A stretch of DNA of 52,882 bases from JALUUH01 sp964636675 (GTDB lineage Bacteria > Pseudomonadota > Gammaproteobacteria > S012-40). Shown here in pieces: positions 27,827 to 37,976 of the stretch. The DNA is taken from the NCBI GenBank assembly GCA_964636675.1, contig CAZWUO010000005.1, positions 1-52,882 on the forward strand, given 5' to 3'. Each line of letters begins with the position of its first letter. Position 1 is the stretch's first letter. The notes beneath the pieces are model-generated. The model saw only the letters and a program-made list of their open reading frames with translations, made no database searches and was not told where the DNA came from. The position numbers and the translations under genes are program-made.

Positions 27827-28837
27827 ATGAATAAATACACATTAAGCCAAATAGCAAAATTCATTGATGGAGAGATTCAAGGCGATCCAGAGTTGATAAT
27901 ATCAGGTGTCAATAGTCTGGAGAATGCTAAGCCGGGTGACCTCAGCTTTATCTATAAGAAAAAATATGTCCGCTTACTGGAAACAACCCAAGCATCCGTC
28001 GTTTTGTTGAGCAAAGAACATGCTGTGAAATGTCCGGTTAGTGCCATTATTGTTGATGCTCCCTACGTGGCATATGCAAAAGCGGCGACCTTACTCACTA
28101 AACAAAGCTTTTCACAAAAAGGTTGTGATAGCTCCGCAGTCGTTAGTGAGAGTGCATTCATTGCAGAAAATGCATGGGTGGGACCACTTGCCGTTGTCGA
28201 AGAGGGGGCACGTATCGGTGACTTTAGTTTCATTGGCCCCGGGTGTGTGATTGGCAAGAATGTTACCATTGGAGAAAGTACTTGTTTAACGGCAAATGTT
28301 ACGATTATGCATGAATGTGTGATTGGCCAAAATGTTCTTATTCACGCTGGAGCAGTGATTGGGGCAGATGGGTTTGGCTTTGCAAAAGAGCACAATAAAT
28401 GGATCAAAATTCCTCAGCTTGGTACAGTTATTGTTGGTGATAATGTTGAAATCGGTGCCAATGTTTCAATTGATCGCGGTGCCTTAGAAAATACGATGAT
28501 TGGAAATGGTGTTAAATTGGATAACAATATCCATATTGGACATAATGTAATTATCGGAGAAGATTCAGCGATCGCGGCTAATGCTGGGATATCGGGCAGT
28601 ACAGAGATTGGTAAACGCTGTACCCTAGGAGGATCCTCTGGGCTTGCAGGACATATAAAGCTTGCAGACGATGTACATATAACAGGCATGGGAATGGTGA
28701 CTAAATCATTGTCCAAAGCTGGCGTTTATTCCTCCGGCATCCCTGTAGAACCCAATATACGTTGGCGAAAAAATGTTGTGCGAATGAGAAATTTAGAAAA
28801 ACTCGATCTCAGATTAAAACAATTGGAAAAAATTTAG
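27827..28837 (+). CDS. lpxD: UDP-3-O-(3-hydroxyacyl)glucosamine N-acyltransferase
   Basis: LpxD adds the N-linked hydroxyacyl chain in lipid A synthesis. The 336-residue protein has an N-terminal uridine-binding domain (to about 100) and then a left-handed beta-helix of hexapeptide repeats. The catalytic histidine is His239 in HIGHNVIIG, the same number as in the E. coli enzyme. It lies 65 bases after skp and 33 before fabZ, within the conserved lipid A block. Confidence 0.97.
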   Translation: MNKYTLSQIAKFIDGEIQGDPELIISGVNSLENAKPGDLSFIYKKKYVRLLETTQASVVLLSKEHAVKCPVSAIIVDAPYVAYAKAATLLTKQSFSQKGCDSSAVVSESAFIAENAWVGPLAVVEEGARIGDFSFIGPGCVIGKNVTIGESTCLTANVTIMHECVIGQNVLIHAGAVIGADGFGFAKEHNKWIKIPQLGTVIVGDNVEIGANVSIDRGALENTMIGNGVKLDNNIHIGHNVIIGEDSAIAANAGISGSTEIGKRCTLGGSSGLAGHIKLADDVHITGMGMVTKSLSKAGVYSSGIPVEPNIRWRKNVVRMRNLEKLDLRLKQLEKI

Positions 28838-28870
28838 CGACGTCACGTAATGGAAAATAGGAAATTATAA

Positions 28871-29320
28871 ATGGCTCTAGAGAACTTTGATATTCAACAA
28901 ATTCTGGAATATCTTCCTCACCGATACCCTTTTTTACTTGTTGACAAAGTTATAGCATTTGAACCAGGTAAATCAATTACAGCTGTTAAAAATGTGACTT
29001 ACAACGAACCCTTTTTTCAGGGACATTTCCCTCAAAAAGCTATTTTTCCGGGCGTGCTCATTGTTGAAGCAATGGCACAAACAACGGGATTAATGGCTTT
29101 TGCGACCCAAGATGGAGCACCCCCAGGCTCTTTATTTTATTTAGTTGCCGTGGATAAAGCACGGTTTAAGCAACCTGTCATCCCAGGAGATCAACTCGAA
29201 TTGTCGGTGGAATTTGTTAAAGCAGTTCGTGGCGTGTGGAAATTTAGTGCGCGCGCAACAGTGGCCGGAAAAGTGGTGGCTACTGCTGAGTTAATGTGTG
29301 CGGTGAGAGACGCTGAGTGA
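28871..29320 (+). CDS. fabZ: 3-hydroxyacyl-ACP dehydratase FabZ
   Basis: FabZ dehydrates 3-hydroxyacyl-ACP in fatty acid elongation and competes with lipid A synthesis for the same substrate. The 149-residue hot-dog-fold protein has HRYPFLLVDKV near 17-27 and GHFPQKAIFPGVLIVEA, with catalytic His52 and Glu66. It ends in a GTGA overlap with lpxA. A second dehydratase of the FabA type is encoded at 50.3 kb. Confidence 0.97.
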   Translation: MALENFDIQQILEYLPHRYPFLLVDKVIAFEPGKSITAVKNVTYNEPFFQGHFPQKAIFPGVLIVEAMAQTTGLMAFATQDGAPPGSLFYLVAVDKARFKQPVIPGDQLELSVEFVKAVRGVWKFSARATVAGKVVATAELMCAVRDAE

Positions 29321-30087
29321 TCGACGATAAGGCAGTCATTCATGCATCTGCAAGCATCGGAAATAACGTGTGCATTGGCCCTTTTTCGGTTATTGGGGCG
29401 AACGTAGAAATTGGTGATAATACCTGGGTTGGGCCGCATGTTGTTATCAACGGGTCAACAACCATTGGTAAAGAGAATAAAATATTTCAATTTTCTTCTT
29501 TAGGCGATGACCCACAAGACAAAAAATATGCGGGAGAATCTACTAAGCTTGTTATAGGTAATAGAAATACAATCCGCGAATATTGCACATTCAACCGAGG
29601 AACGATTCAAGACCGCGGTATTACCACCGTTGGTGACGATAACTGGGTGATGGCCTATGCGCATATTGCGCATGATTGCCTTGTCGGTAATAACATTGTC
29701 ATGGCAAATAATGCCCAACTTGCTGGCCATGTTGAAGTGGGTGATCATGTTATTTTAGGTGCTTTTACTGCTGTTCATCAATTTGTAAAAATAGGGGTGC
29801 ATAGTTTTACCGGCCTAGGTACTATTCTGACCAAAGACTTACCGCCTTTTGTGATGGCAAATGGCAACACGGCAAGTGCCCACGGAATGAATTTCGAAGG
29901 TATGAAAAGGAAGGGTTTTTCGGATGATGCGATCAAGAAGTTAAGAAAGGCCTATAAAATAGTTTATCGTTCGAATTACACCTTGCAAGAAGCCATCAAG
30001 CAGCTCTCAGAATTAGCTGAAGAAATCCCCGCGATTAAAACTTTCCAGGCATTTTTAATGAACACCCAAAGAGGGATTGTTCGGTAA
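29317..30087 (+). CDS. lpxA: UDP-N-acetylglucosamine O-acyltransferase
   Basis: LpxA catalyses the first step of lipid A synthesis. The 256-residue protein starts at GTG 29317, overlapping the fabZ stop, and consists of hexapeptide repeats for about 185 residues followed by a helical C-terminus. The catalytic histidine is His119 in AHIAHDC. The usual next genes, lpxB and rnhB, are missing; dnaE begins 89 bases later. Confidence 0.97.
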   Translation: MIDDKAVIHASASIGNNVCIGPFSVIGANVEIGDNTWVGPHVVINGSTTIGKENKIFQFSSLGDDPQDKKYAGESTKLVIGNRNTIREYCTFNRGTIQDRGITTVGDDNWVMAYAHIAHDCLVGNNIVMANNAQLAGHVEVGDHVILGAFTAVHQFVKIGVHSFTGLGTILTKDLPPFVMANGNTASAHGMNFEGMKRKGFSDDAIKKLRKAYKIVYRSNYTLQEAIKQLSELAEEIPAIKTFQAFLMNTQRGIVR

Positions 30088-30176
30088 ATACGCAAGGTTT
30101 GCTGGCTTATTTTCTTAAATATCATCTCTGCCGCTGTTTTCAAATAAGTGTTAATAGGCCCTGGGAACTCTAACTG

Positions 30177-33100
30177 ATGACAACAGGTTTTGTGCATTTA
30201 CATATCCACTCGGAATATTCCATTGTTGATGGCATTGTACGTGTAAAGCCTTTGATAAGAACCGTCACAGAATACAAGATGCCGGCAGTTGCGATTACTG
30301 ACCAAGGTAATTTGTTCTGTCTGATTAAGTTTTATCGTGCATCGTTGGCCGCTGGCATTAAGCCGATTATTGGCGTTGATGCTTGGGTACATAATGATGA
30401 AGAGCCATTAAAACCCTTTCATATCGTTTTGTTATGCCAAAATAATAAGGGATATGCCCATCTTACCGAGTTAGTTTCTCAGTCATATACTGAAGGTCAA
30501 TTACGTGGCGTACCCCATATTCATAAATCTTGGCTATTGGAAAAAACGGAAGGTTTAATTGCGCTGTCCGGCGGTAAATACGGCGACATTGGGCAAGCCA
30601 TTAGCAACGGGCAAGTTGAAAAAGTTGATGCCTTAGTTGAGTTCTGGAAAAGCCATTTTCCAGATCGTTTTTATTTAGAATTACAACGTACAGGAAGGTC
30701 AGGTGAAGAAGATTATCTGCATCAAGCTATCCTTGTAGCGCAGCAACATAACTTGCCCGTTGTAGCTACAAATGATGTTCGTTTTCTTTTACCTGAAGAC
30801 TATGAAGCACATGAAGCTCGAGTATGCATCCATGAAGGGCGCGTATTAGGAGATGTTAGACGACAACGGCAATACTCCGATCAGCAATATCTTCGTTCCG
30901 CAGAGGAAATGATTGCATTATTTTCCGATATTCCCGAAGCCGTACAAAATACTTTAGAAATAGCCAAACGCTGTAATGTTGAATTGACTTTAGACAAGTT
31001 TTTTCTCCCCGATTTTCCGATTCCCAAAGGAAATACTATAGAGGGCTATTTTAGGCAGCTGTCTAAAGATGGCTTGGAAAAAAGACTGAACAGTCTTTAT
31101 GATCGAGATAGTGCGGATTTTGCGCAAATTAGAAAACCCTACGATGAGCGCTTGGAACGCGAACTCGGCGTGATTATTGAGATGGGTTTTCCTGGGTATT
31201 TTTTAATTGTTGCCGATTTCATTCAATGGGCAAAAGATAACGATATTCCAGTAGGGCCGGGTAGAGGATCGGGGGCTGGTTCCGTTGTTGCCTACGCATT
31301 GACCATTACCGATTTAGACCCTCTTGAATATGAATTACTTTTTGAGCGCTTTCTAAATCCTGAGCGCCTATCTATGCCGGATTTTGATGTCGATTTTTGC
31401 ATGGATAAACGCGATAAAGTGATTGAGTATGTTGCGAATCGCTATGGTCGCGAAAAGGTCTCACAAATTATTACCTATGGAACAATGGCCGCAAAAGCCG
31501 TGGTGCGTGATGTCGGGCGTGTGCTCGGAAACCCTTATACCTTCGTCGATAAAATCGCAAAATTAATCCCGTTCGAAATTGGCATTACGCTAGACAAAGC
31601 GCTAGCACAAGAAGTCGAATTACGTGAGCGCTATGAGCAAGAAGAAGAAGTACAAACGCTTATAAATCTTGCGAGGAAACTCGAAGGAATTACACGTAAT
31701 GCCGGCAAACATGCGGGAGGCGTTGTCATCGCTCCTTCTGCATTAACCGACTTTTCTCCGTTATTTTGCGAAGAGGGTGGTAGTGGGCTAGTTACCCAGT
31801 TTGATAAAGATGATGTTGAAACCGTTGGTTTGGTTAAATTTGATTTTCTTGGGCTGAGAACACTTACGATTGTAGATTGGGCGGTAAAGGCGATAAATGA
31901 ACAACTTGAAAAAAATAATGAGCCGTTAGTCGATATTACCAAAATTAATCTCGCAGATGAAAAAACATTCCGACTGTTAAAGGCACATCAGACGACAGCG
32001 GTTTTTCAACTTGAATCGCGTGGTATGAAAGATTTGATAAAGCGACTTCAACCGGATAGTTTTGAAGACATCATCGCGTTAGTCGCGCTGTTTCGACCAG
32101 GCCCTCTGCAATCCGGAATGGTCGATGATTTTATCAATCGCAAACATGGCCGCGCAAAAGTCGAGTACCCACATCCCGATTTAGAGCCTATATTAAAACC
32201 GACCTATGGCGTTATTTTATATCAAGAACAAGTGATGCAGATCGCGCAAGTGCTGGCCGGCTATACACTGGGTGGTGCCGATATGCTGCGTCGTGCTATG
32301 GGTAAAAAGAAGCCAGAGGAGATGGCCAAACAAAGGACGATATTTGTTAGTGGCGCAACAAATCGCGGTATAGAAGAAGCCAAAGCAAGCTATATATTTG
32401 ATTTAATGGAAAAATTTGCAGGTTACGGCTTCAATAAATCACATTCTGCTGCCTATGCATTAATCTCGTATCAAACGGCCTGGTTAAAAGCCCATTACCC
32501 AGCATTTTTCATGGCGGCAGTCACCTCGTCCGATATGGATAACACCGAAAAAGTCGTGAATTTTATCGAAGAAATTCGTGACATGGCTATTAATATACGC
32601 GAGCCAGACGTAAATTGTAGTCAGTTTTATTTCAAAGCGCCGGATAACAAAAGTATACGTTATGGCTTAGGTGCAATAAAAGGAGTGGGTGAAGCAGCCA
32701 TCCAATCAATTACCGAGGAACGCAATAGCAACGGTATCTATAAAGATTTATTTGATTTTTGCAAACGAGTTGATTTAAAAAAAATCAATCGGCGCACATT
32801 GGAGACGCTGGTGCGCTCAGGGGCAATGGATAAGCTAGGCCCTAATAGAGCGAGTATCATGACCTCGTTGAGCAAAGCGATTCAAATGGCAGAACAGCAC
32901 CGTCGCAACCGTGCTATGGGGCAAAATGATCTGTTTGGTTTATCCGTTCCGCTAGCGGACAACGGTGACAGTACAGAAATGATTATTAAAGAAGAATGGG
33001 AGGAAGGGAAACGTCTCGAGGCTGAAAAAACATCCTTAGGTCTTTATCTATCAGGGCATCCGCTGGAAAGATTTGAAAAAGAGCTGAATAATTTTGTTTC

Positions 33101-33647
33101 CATTGGTCTCAAAGATATTCTGCTAACCAGTAATAAGAAAAAAAACGTAGTGATTGCAGGGCTGGTAATTGGTTTGCGTACCATGAAGACAAAACGCGGA
33201 GATACCATCGCCTTTCTTTCACTCGAAGATCGCAGTGGACGATTGGAACTCACGTTGTTTTCTGATGCCTATGAAAAGTACAAGGAACTATTAATCAAAG
33301 ACACGCTTATGATCGTATGCGGAGAAACAACTTTAGATGCATACTCGGGTAACATGAAGGTGACCGTCAAGGATATAATGACCTTAACTCAGGCGCGATC
33401 TTTTTATGCCAAGCGATTAATGATCAAGCTTGATAAAGAAATATTTATGCATAATTTTATCCAAACATTAGCAGAAGCGCTTGCTCCATACAAAGATGGA
33501 AGTTGTCCGGTTATTATTAGATACCGGCGTCCGGGTATTCAAGCCCCTTATTCGCTTGGCGAGGAATGGAAGATTTCACCGTCTGAAGAATTATTACATC
33601 ATTTGAAAACCATTACTGGACCTAATCAAGTCGCGTTGGAATATTAA
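30177..33647 (+). CDS. dnaE: DNA polymerase III alpha subunit
   Basis: This is the replicative polymerase, 1156 residues, close to the E. coli length. A PHP domain occupies about 1-270 (HLHIHSEYSIVDG at the start). The polymerase active site has Asp402 and Asp404 in PDFDVDF and Asp556 in KFDFLGLRTL. A beta-clamp-binding motif QNDLF lies at 916-920, followed by the OB-fold near 990-1070. All three catalytic aspartates match the E. coli positions to within one residue. It is followed by accA, as in other gammaproteobacteria. Confidence 0.98.
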   Translation: MTTGFVHLHIHSEYSIVDGIVRVKPLIRTVTEYKMPAVAITDQGNLFCLIKFYRASLAAGIKPIIGVDAWVHNDEEPLKPFHIVLLCQNNKGYAHLTELVSQSYTEGQLRGVPHIHKSWLLEKTEGLIALSGGKYGDIGQAISNGQVEKVDALVEFWKSHFPDRFYLELQRTGRSGEEDYLHQAILVAQQHNLPVVATNDVRFLLPEDYEAHEARVCIHEGRVLGDVRRQRQYSDQQYLRSAEEMIALFSDIPEAVQNTLEIAKRCNVELTLDKFFLPDFPIPKGNTIEGYFRQLSKDGLEKRLNSLYDRDSADFAQIRKPYDERLERELGVIIEMGFPGYFLIVADFIQWAKDNDIPVGPGRGSGAGSVVAYALTITDLDPLEYELLFERFLNPERLSMPDFDVDFCMDKRDKVIEYVANRYGREKVSQIITYGTMAAKAVVRDVGRVLGNPYTFVDKIAKLIPFEIGITLDKALAQEVELRERYEQEEEVQTLINLARKLEGITRNAGKHAGGVVIAPSALTDFSPLFCEEGGSGLVTQFDKDDVETVGLVKFDFLGLRTLTIVDWAVKAINEQLEKNNEPLVDITKINLADEKTFRLLKAHQTTAVFQLESRGMKDLIKRLQPDSFEDIIALVALFRPGPLQSGMVDDFINRKHGRAKVEYPHPDLEPILKPTYGVILYQEQVMQIAQVLAGYTLGGADMLRRAMGKKKPEEMAKQRTIFVSGATNRGIEEAKASYIFDLMEKFAGYGFNKSHSAAYALISYQTAWLKAHYPAFFMAAVTSSDMDNTEKVVNFIEEIRDMAINIREPDVNCSQFYFKAPDNKSIRYGLGAIKGVGEAAIQSITEERNSNGIYKDLFDFCKRVDLKKINRRTLETLVRSGAMDKLGPNRASIMTSLSKAIQMAEQHRRNRAMGQNDLFGLSVPLADNGDSTEMIIKEEWEEGKRLEAEKTSLGLYLSGHPLERFEKELNNFVSIGLKDILLTSNKKKNVVIAGLVIGLRTMKTKRGDTIAFLSLEDRSGRLELTLFSDAYEKYKELLIKDTLMIVCGETTLDAYSGNMKVTVKDIMTLTQARSFYAKRLMIKLDKEIFMHNFIQTLAEALAPYKDGSCPVIIRYRRPGIQAPYSLGEEWKISPSEELLHHLKTITGPNQVALEY

Positions 33648-33740
33648 CAACTGGCGTGCAAGTCTGCAGCATTCAATTACAGAATCTAAGTTAAACTCAG
33701 AAAACCGGGTAAGTTGCTATACCCAATAAGGTATTCTCAG

Positions 33741-33746
33741 TATAAT
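33741..33746 (+). promoter_or_regulatory. Possible -10 box upstream of accA
   Basis: A perfect TATAAT lies 31 bases before the accA ATG, in the 130-base dnaE-accA gap. No good -35 hexamer stands 16-18 bases upstream, so this is only a candidate. Confidence 0.35.
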
Positions 33747-33777
33747 GACGCGATATATTAGACGGGTATGAGTCCGA

Positions 33778-34737
33778 ATGAATCTTAATTTTCTAGAATT
33801 TGAACAACCGATTGCAGAGTTAGAAGCCAAAATAGAAGAGTTGCGGTATGTTGGTAATGATTCCGAAATTAATATTTCGGATGAAATAGCAAGACTAGAA
33901 GTAAAAAGTCGAAGCTTAACCGAGCAAATTTTCAAAGCACTGACACCTTGGCAGATATCCCAGCTTGCACGCCATCCACAGCGTCCCTATACGCTAGACT
34001 ACATCCATAAAATGTTCACCGGGTTTGAAGAGTTGCACGGTGACCGTAGTTACGGCGATGATGCGGCCATTGTTGGTGGCATAGGGCGTTTGGACGGTGT
34101 CCCTATGATGGTCATTGGACAGCAAAAAGCCCGCGAAACTAAAGAAAAAATACGCCGCAACTTCGGCATGCCGCGACCGGAAGGTTATCGCAAAGCTAAA
34201 CGGCTAATGGAGATGGCAGAACGTTTTTCAATGCCTCTTGTCACCTTAATTGATACTCCCGGCGCTTATCCCGGAGTGGGTGCTGAAGAACGCGGACAAA
34301 GCGAAGCGATTGCGCGTAATCTTTTCGTGATGGCAAAGTTGAAAACGCCCATTGTTTGTATTGTCATCGGCGAAGGTGGCTCAGGTGGTGCGTTGGCGGT
34401 TGGTATTGGTGACCGTGTGATGATGTTACAACACAGTACTTATTCTGTTATTTCGCCCGAAGGTTGCGCATCTATTTTGTGGAAGAGCGCGGAAAAGGCT
34501 CCTGATGCGGCTGAAGCGATGGGAATAACTTCGGAGCGTTTAAAAGACTTGGGTTTAATTGATGAAATCATCGAAGAACCTTTAGGTTCTGCCTATAGGG
34601 ATATCGATGAAATGGCCCTGAGAATCAAGCAGGCTATTTCTCGAAATATGATTGAACTCAATGCCTTATCTGTGGAATCCCTGCTGAATACTCGTTATCA
34701 ACGGCTTATGTCCTATGGTAATTATAAAGAAGTCTAA
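33778..34737 (+). CDS. accA: Acetyl-CoA carboxylase carboxyltransferase subunit alpha
   Basis: AccA pairs with AccD to transfer CO2 from carboxybiotin to acetyl-CoA. The 319-residue length is standard. The protein begins MNLNFLEFEQPIAELEAKIEE and contains the crotonase-fold glycine-rich stretches LIDTPGAYPGVGAEERGQ and GEGGSGGALAVGIGD that bind acetyl-CoA. It lies downstream of dnaE in the conserved order. Confidence 0.97.
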   Translation: MNLNFLEFEQPIAELEAKIEELRYVGNDSEINISDEIARLEVKSRSLTEQIFKALTPWQISQLARHPQRPYTLDYIHKMFTGFEELHGDRSYGDDAAIVGGIGRLDGVPMMVIGQQKARETKEKIRRNFGMPRPEGYRKAKRLMEMAERFSMPLVTLIDTPGAYPGVGAEERGQSEAIARNLFVMAKLKTPIVCIVIGEGGSGGALAVGIGDRVMMLQHSTYSVISPEGCASILWKSAEKAPDAAEAMGITSERLKDLGLIDEIIEEPLGSAYRDIDEMALRIKQAISRNMIELNALSVESLLNTRYQRLMSYGNYKEV

Positions 34738-34815
34738 ACGGATTTATTAGAGCCTGTTTACGTTGTATTTTTTATCATTGTTAAGCCTAAAAAAGCACCT
34801 CTAACACGGATAAAA

Positions 34816-36186
34816 ATGAAACATCAGCAATCTCTAACATCCAAAAATTTTCGTGATCGACTTAGCTATCTGCTAGCAACTACCCCATTAGCTCATCTGC
34901 CTTGTGAATTTATAATCGCATTTAGTGGTGGTTTAGATTCTACGGTTTTGCTGCATTTAATGTGTTCAATACGCCATGATTTACCGCACTCTTCTCTTAA
35001 AGCAATCTATATTGATCATGGTTTACAAGATGATTCCAAAACATGGGGAAAACATTGTGAGCGAGTTTGTAGCCATTTAAAGGTATCTTTTCGTTCAGTA
35101 TCTCTCAATGCAGTGGCAACAAGGGGGGATAGCCCTGAAGAGGGTGCGCGCAAGGCGCGTTATGCATATTTGCGGAAGTATTGTCAGCAAAAAACCTCGG
35201 TGTTGCTGACGGCTCACCATGCTAATGATCAAACAGAGACCTTATTGCTGCAACTATTAAGAGGTAGCGGTCCTCGAGGTCTGGCAAGCATGCCGGTAAT
35301 ACAGTTATTTGCGCAGGGTCATCATTTGCGGCCACTGCTCGTGTATGAACGCAGCACATTGGAACAGTATGCCAATATCAATAGACTTAAATGGATCGAT
35401 GACCCTTCAAATAGTGTAACCGACTTTGAGCGCAATTTTTTGCGTCACAAGATAGTGCCGATTTTAAAAGAACGCTGGCCAGCAGTTCACAATACTTCTT
35501 TGAGAACAGCACAGCTGGCGGCAGATGCCGATGAATTACTGAGCGATCTTGCGGTGATCGACTTCGAATTTGTTAAAGGCAGTACTACAAATACATTGCA
35601 TGTCACTGCGCTCAAGCAGCTAAAAGAATCCAGATGTCGAAATGTCATTCGATATTGGATATCGCTGCACGGCGCCAATATTCCAAGCTACGCTCAGACT
35701 GCGCAAATACTGAATATGCTATATGCTAGAATTGACTCAGTGCCGTTGCTTACCTTGCATCGTCACCAAATTCGCCGTCACCGCATGAAACTGTATTTAA
35801 TAAAAACCCATAAAAAAATCGACACTGATTGGGAGCTGTCTTTTGAGCCATCAGAGCATACCTTGTTATTACCCGATCATTCCACACTAACACTGTCTCA
35901 TACCACAGGCGAAGGGCTTAATCTTACCAAGTTACTTGGTAAAAAACTCATCGTGCGCTATAGGCGGGGTGGAGAAGTATGCACTCCTATGGGCAGAAAA
36001 CGCAGACATCGACTGAAAAAGCTGTTTAATGAAGCAGATATCCCGCCGTGGGAGCGTGAACGAATTCCATTGGTCTTTGTAGACGAGCTACTCGTTGCCG
36101 TGGTTGGGAAGTGGTATTGTGAACCTTTCGTATTGCCCAAGAAAAACCAAGAAAAAGGCCTGCAGTTTAAAGTTTTAAGCAATTAA
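34816..36186 (+). CDS. tilS: tRNA(Ile)-lysidine synthase
   Basis: TilS converts the wobble C of the AUA-reading tRNA-Ile to lysidine, and is normally essential. The 456-residue protein has the PP-loop SGGLDS at 37-42, YIDHGLQDDS near 75, and LLTAHHANDQTETLLLQLLRGSGPRGL in the catalytic domain. A C-terminal domain (about 360-450) has the KKLFNEADIPPWERERIPL segment seen in full-length TilS. It sits between accA and pyrG. Confidence 0.95.
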   Translation: MKHQQSLTSKNFRDRLSYLLATTPLAHLPCEFIIAFSGGLDSTVLLHLMCSIRHDLPHSSLKAIYIDHGLQDDSKTWGKHCERVCSHLKVSFRSVSLNAVATRGDSPEEGARKARYAYLRKYCQQKTSVLLTAHHANDQTETLLLQLLRGSGPRGLASMPVIQLFAQGHHLRPLLVYERSTLEQYANINRLKWIDDPSNSVTDFERNFLRHKIVPILKERWPAVHNTSLRTAQLAADADELLSDLAVIDFEFVKGSTTNTLHVTALKQLKESRCRNVIRYWISLHGANIPSYAQTAQILNMLYARIDSVPLLTLHRHQIRRHRMKLYLIKTHKKIDTDWELSFEPSEHTLLLPDHSTLTLSHTTGEGLNLTKLLGKKLIVRYRRGGEVCTPMGRKRRHRLKKLFNEADIPPWERERIPLVFVDELLVAVVGKWYCEPFVLPKKNQEKGLQFKVLSN

Positions 36187-36340
36187 TCAACAATTTCGAT
36201 TGTCTAAAAGGCCTTAATTTGGTACATTTTACACCCATCCCGACTGGGAATATTTTCGTGCATTTTCACACATTCGAGATACAGCGGTATTGTGGTTTTA
36301 ATGTCTGAAATTATCCTCTAACCCCTCCAAGAAGAATTTA

Positions 36341-37969
36341 ATGACAAAATATGTTTTTGTAACTGGTGGCGTTGTCTCTTCATTAGGCAAAGGCATTGCA
36401 TCTGCTTCATTGGGCGCTATATTGGAGGCCCGTGGTATTAACGTTACGATGCTTAAACTGGATCCTTATATTAACGTGGACCCAGGCACAATGAGTCCGT
36501 TTCAGCACGGTGAGGTTTACGTTACCGCAGACGGTGCGGAAACCGATATGGATCTCGGTCATTATGAACGATTTATCCGCACCACCATGTTACAACGCAA
36601 TAACTTTACCGCGGGTAAAATTTACGAAAACGTCATCAGCAAAGAACGACGCGGTGATTATCTTGGCGCGACCGTGCAAGTTATTCCACATATTACCGAT
36701 GAAATTAAACGCTGTATCATCTCAGGTTCTGAGGGTGCAGAAATTGCCCTGGTCGAAATTGGCGGTACCGTAGGTGATATCGAATCACTGCCATTTTTAG
36801 AGACGATACGCCAATTTGGTATGGAACTTGGGCGTGATAGAGTGTTGTATATGCACCTGACGCTGTTACCCTATGTGGCAACAGCGGGTGAATTAAAAAC
36901 CAAGCCAACCCAGCATTCTGTGAAAGAATTACGCAGCATAGGTATCCAGCCTGATATTTTGATTTGCCGAGCTGCGCGACAAATTTCGAAAAGTGAACGT
37001 AAAAAAATCGCGCTGTTTACCAATGTTAATGAGAAAGCGGTATTTGCATCCTATGACGTTGACAATATTTATAAAATTCCACAGGTGCTTCACGAACAAG
37101 GCTTAGACCAGATTATATTAGACAAGCTGCGAATTACCGCAAAACCTGCTGACTTACATGAATGGCAGCATGTGGTGGAAGTCATGGCCAGTCCCAAAGG
37201 GGAATTAACCTTGGCCATGGTCGGTAAATACATTGGTCTCACCGAGGCCTATAAGTCCTTATCTGAAGCGTTAATTCACGCGGGAATTCAAACCCAAACC
37301 AAAGTCAACATCAAATATATAGATTCTGAAAGCATTGAACTTGATGGCACTGCTCCACTTGAAGAAGTTGATGCGATTTTAGTCCCTGGCGGTTTTGGTG
37401 AGCGTGGGGTAGGTGGCAAAATAAAAACAATTCGATATGCGCGCGAAAACAAAATTCCCTATCTGGGGATTTGCCTAGGAATGCAAATGGCCGTGGTAGA
37501 ATATGCGCGGAATGTCGCTGGGCTTAAGCAAGCACATAGTAGTGAATTCGACCCAAACAGTCCTCATCCTGTGATTGGTTTAATCTCAGAATGGACTACC
37601 GGACAAGGTATTATCGAACAGCGTTCAAAAGATTCTGATCTTGGTGGTACCATGCGTTTAGGTAAGCAGGAATGTCGCCTTAAACCCGATACGCTAGCGT
37701 TTAGTACTTATGCATCAGACATTATTGAAGAAAGGCATAGACATCGCTACGAATTTAATAATCAATATAAAGACCAATTGGAAAAATCGGGTCTCGTTAT
37801 TTCCGGTTTATCGCTCGATGACAAATTAGTTGAGATGATAGAAATAAAAGACCACCCTTGGTTTTTAGCGTGTCAGTTTCATCCTGAATTCACTTCCACA
37901 CCGAGGGATGGGCATCCGCTGTTTACCGGTTTTATTCAGGCCGGATGTAAACACAGGGATAAACGGTAG
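36341..37969 (+). CDS. pyrG: CTP synthase
   Basis: PyrG aminates UTP to CTP using glutamine. The 542-residue protein has the N-terminal synthetase domain (KYVFVTGGVVSSLGKG at the start). The C-terminal class I glutamine amidotransferase has nucleophile Cys378 in YLGICLGMQ and the His/Glu pair in FHPEFTS. It precedes kdsA by seven bases, so the two are likely cotranscribed. A 154-base gap from tilS could hold its promoter, but I see no convincing one. Confidence 0.98.
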   Translation: MTKYVFVTGGVVSSLGKGIASASLGAILEARGINVTMLKLDPYINVDPGTMSPFQHGEVYVTADGAETDMDLGHYERFIRTTMLQRNNFTAGKIYENVISKERRGDYLGATVQVIPHITDEIKRCIISGSEGAEIALVEIGGTVGDIESLPFLETIRQFGMELGRDRVLYMHLTLLPYVATAGELKTKPTQHSVKELRSIGIQPDILICRAARQISKSERKKIALFTNVNEKAVFASYDVDNIYKIPQVLHEQGLDQIILDKLRITAKPADLHEWQHVVEVMASPKGELTLAMVGKYIGLTEAYKSLSEALIHAGIQTQTKVNIKYIDSESIELDGTAPLEEVDAILVPGGFGERGVGGKIKTIRYARENKIPYLGICLGMQMAVVEYARNVAGLKQAHSSEFDPNSPHPVIGLISEWTTGQGIIEQRSKDSDLGGTMRLGKQECRLKPDTLAFSTYASDIIEERHRHRYEFNNQYKDQLEKSGLVISGLSLDDKLVEMIEIKDHPWFLACQFHPEFTSTPRDGHPLFTGFIQAGCKHRDKR

Positions 37970-37976
37970 CTAGTCA

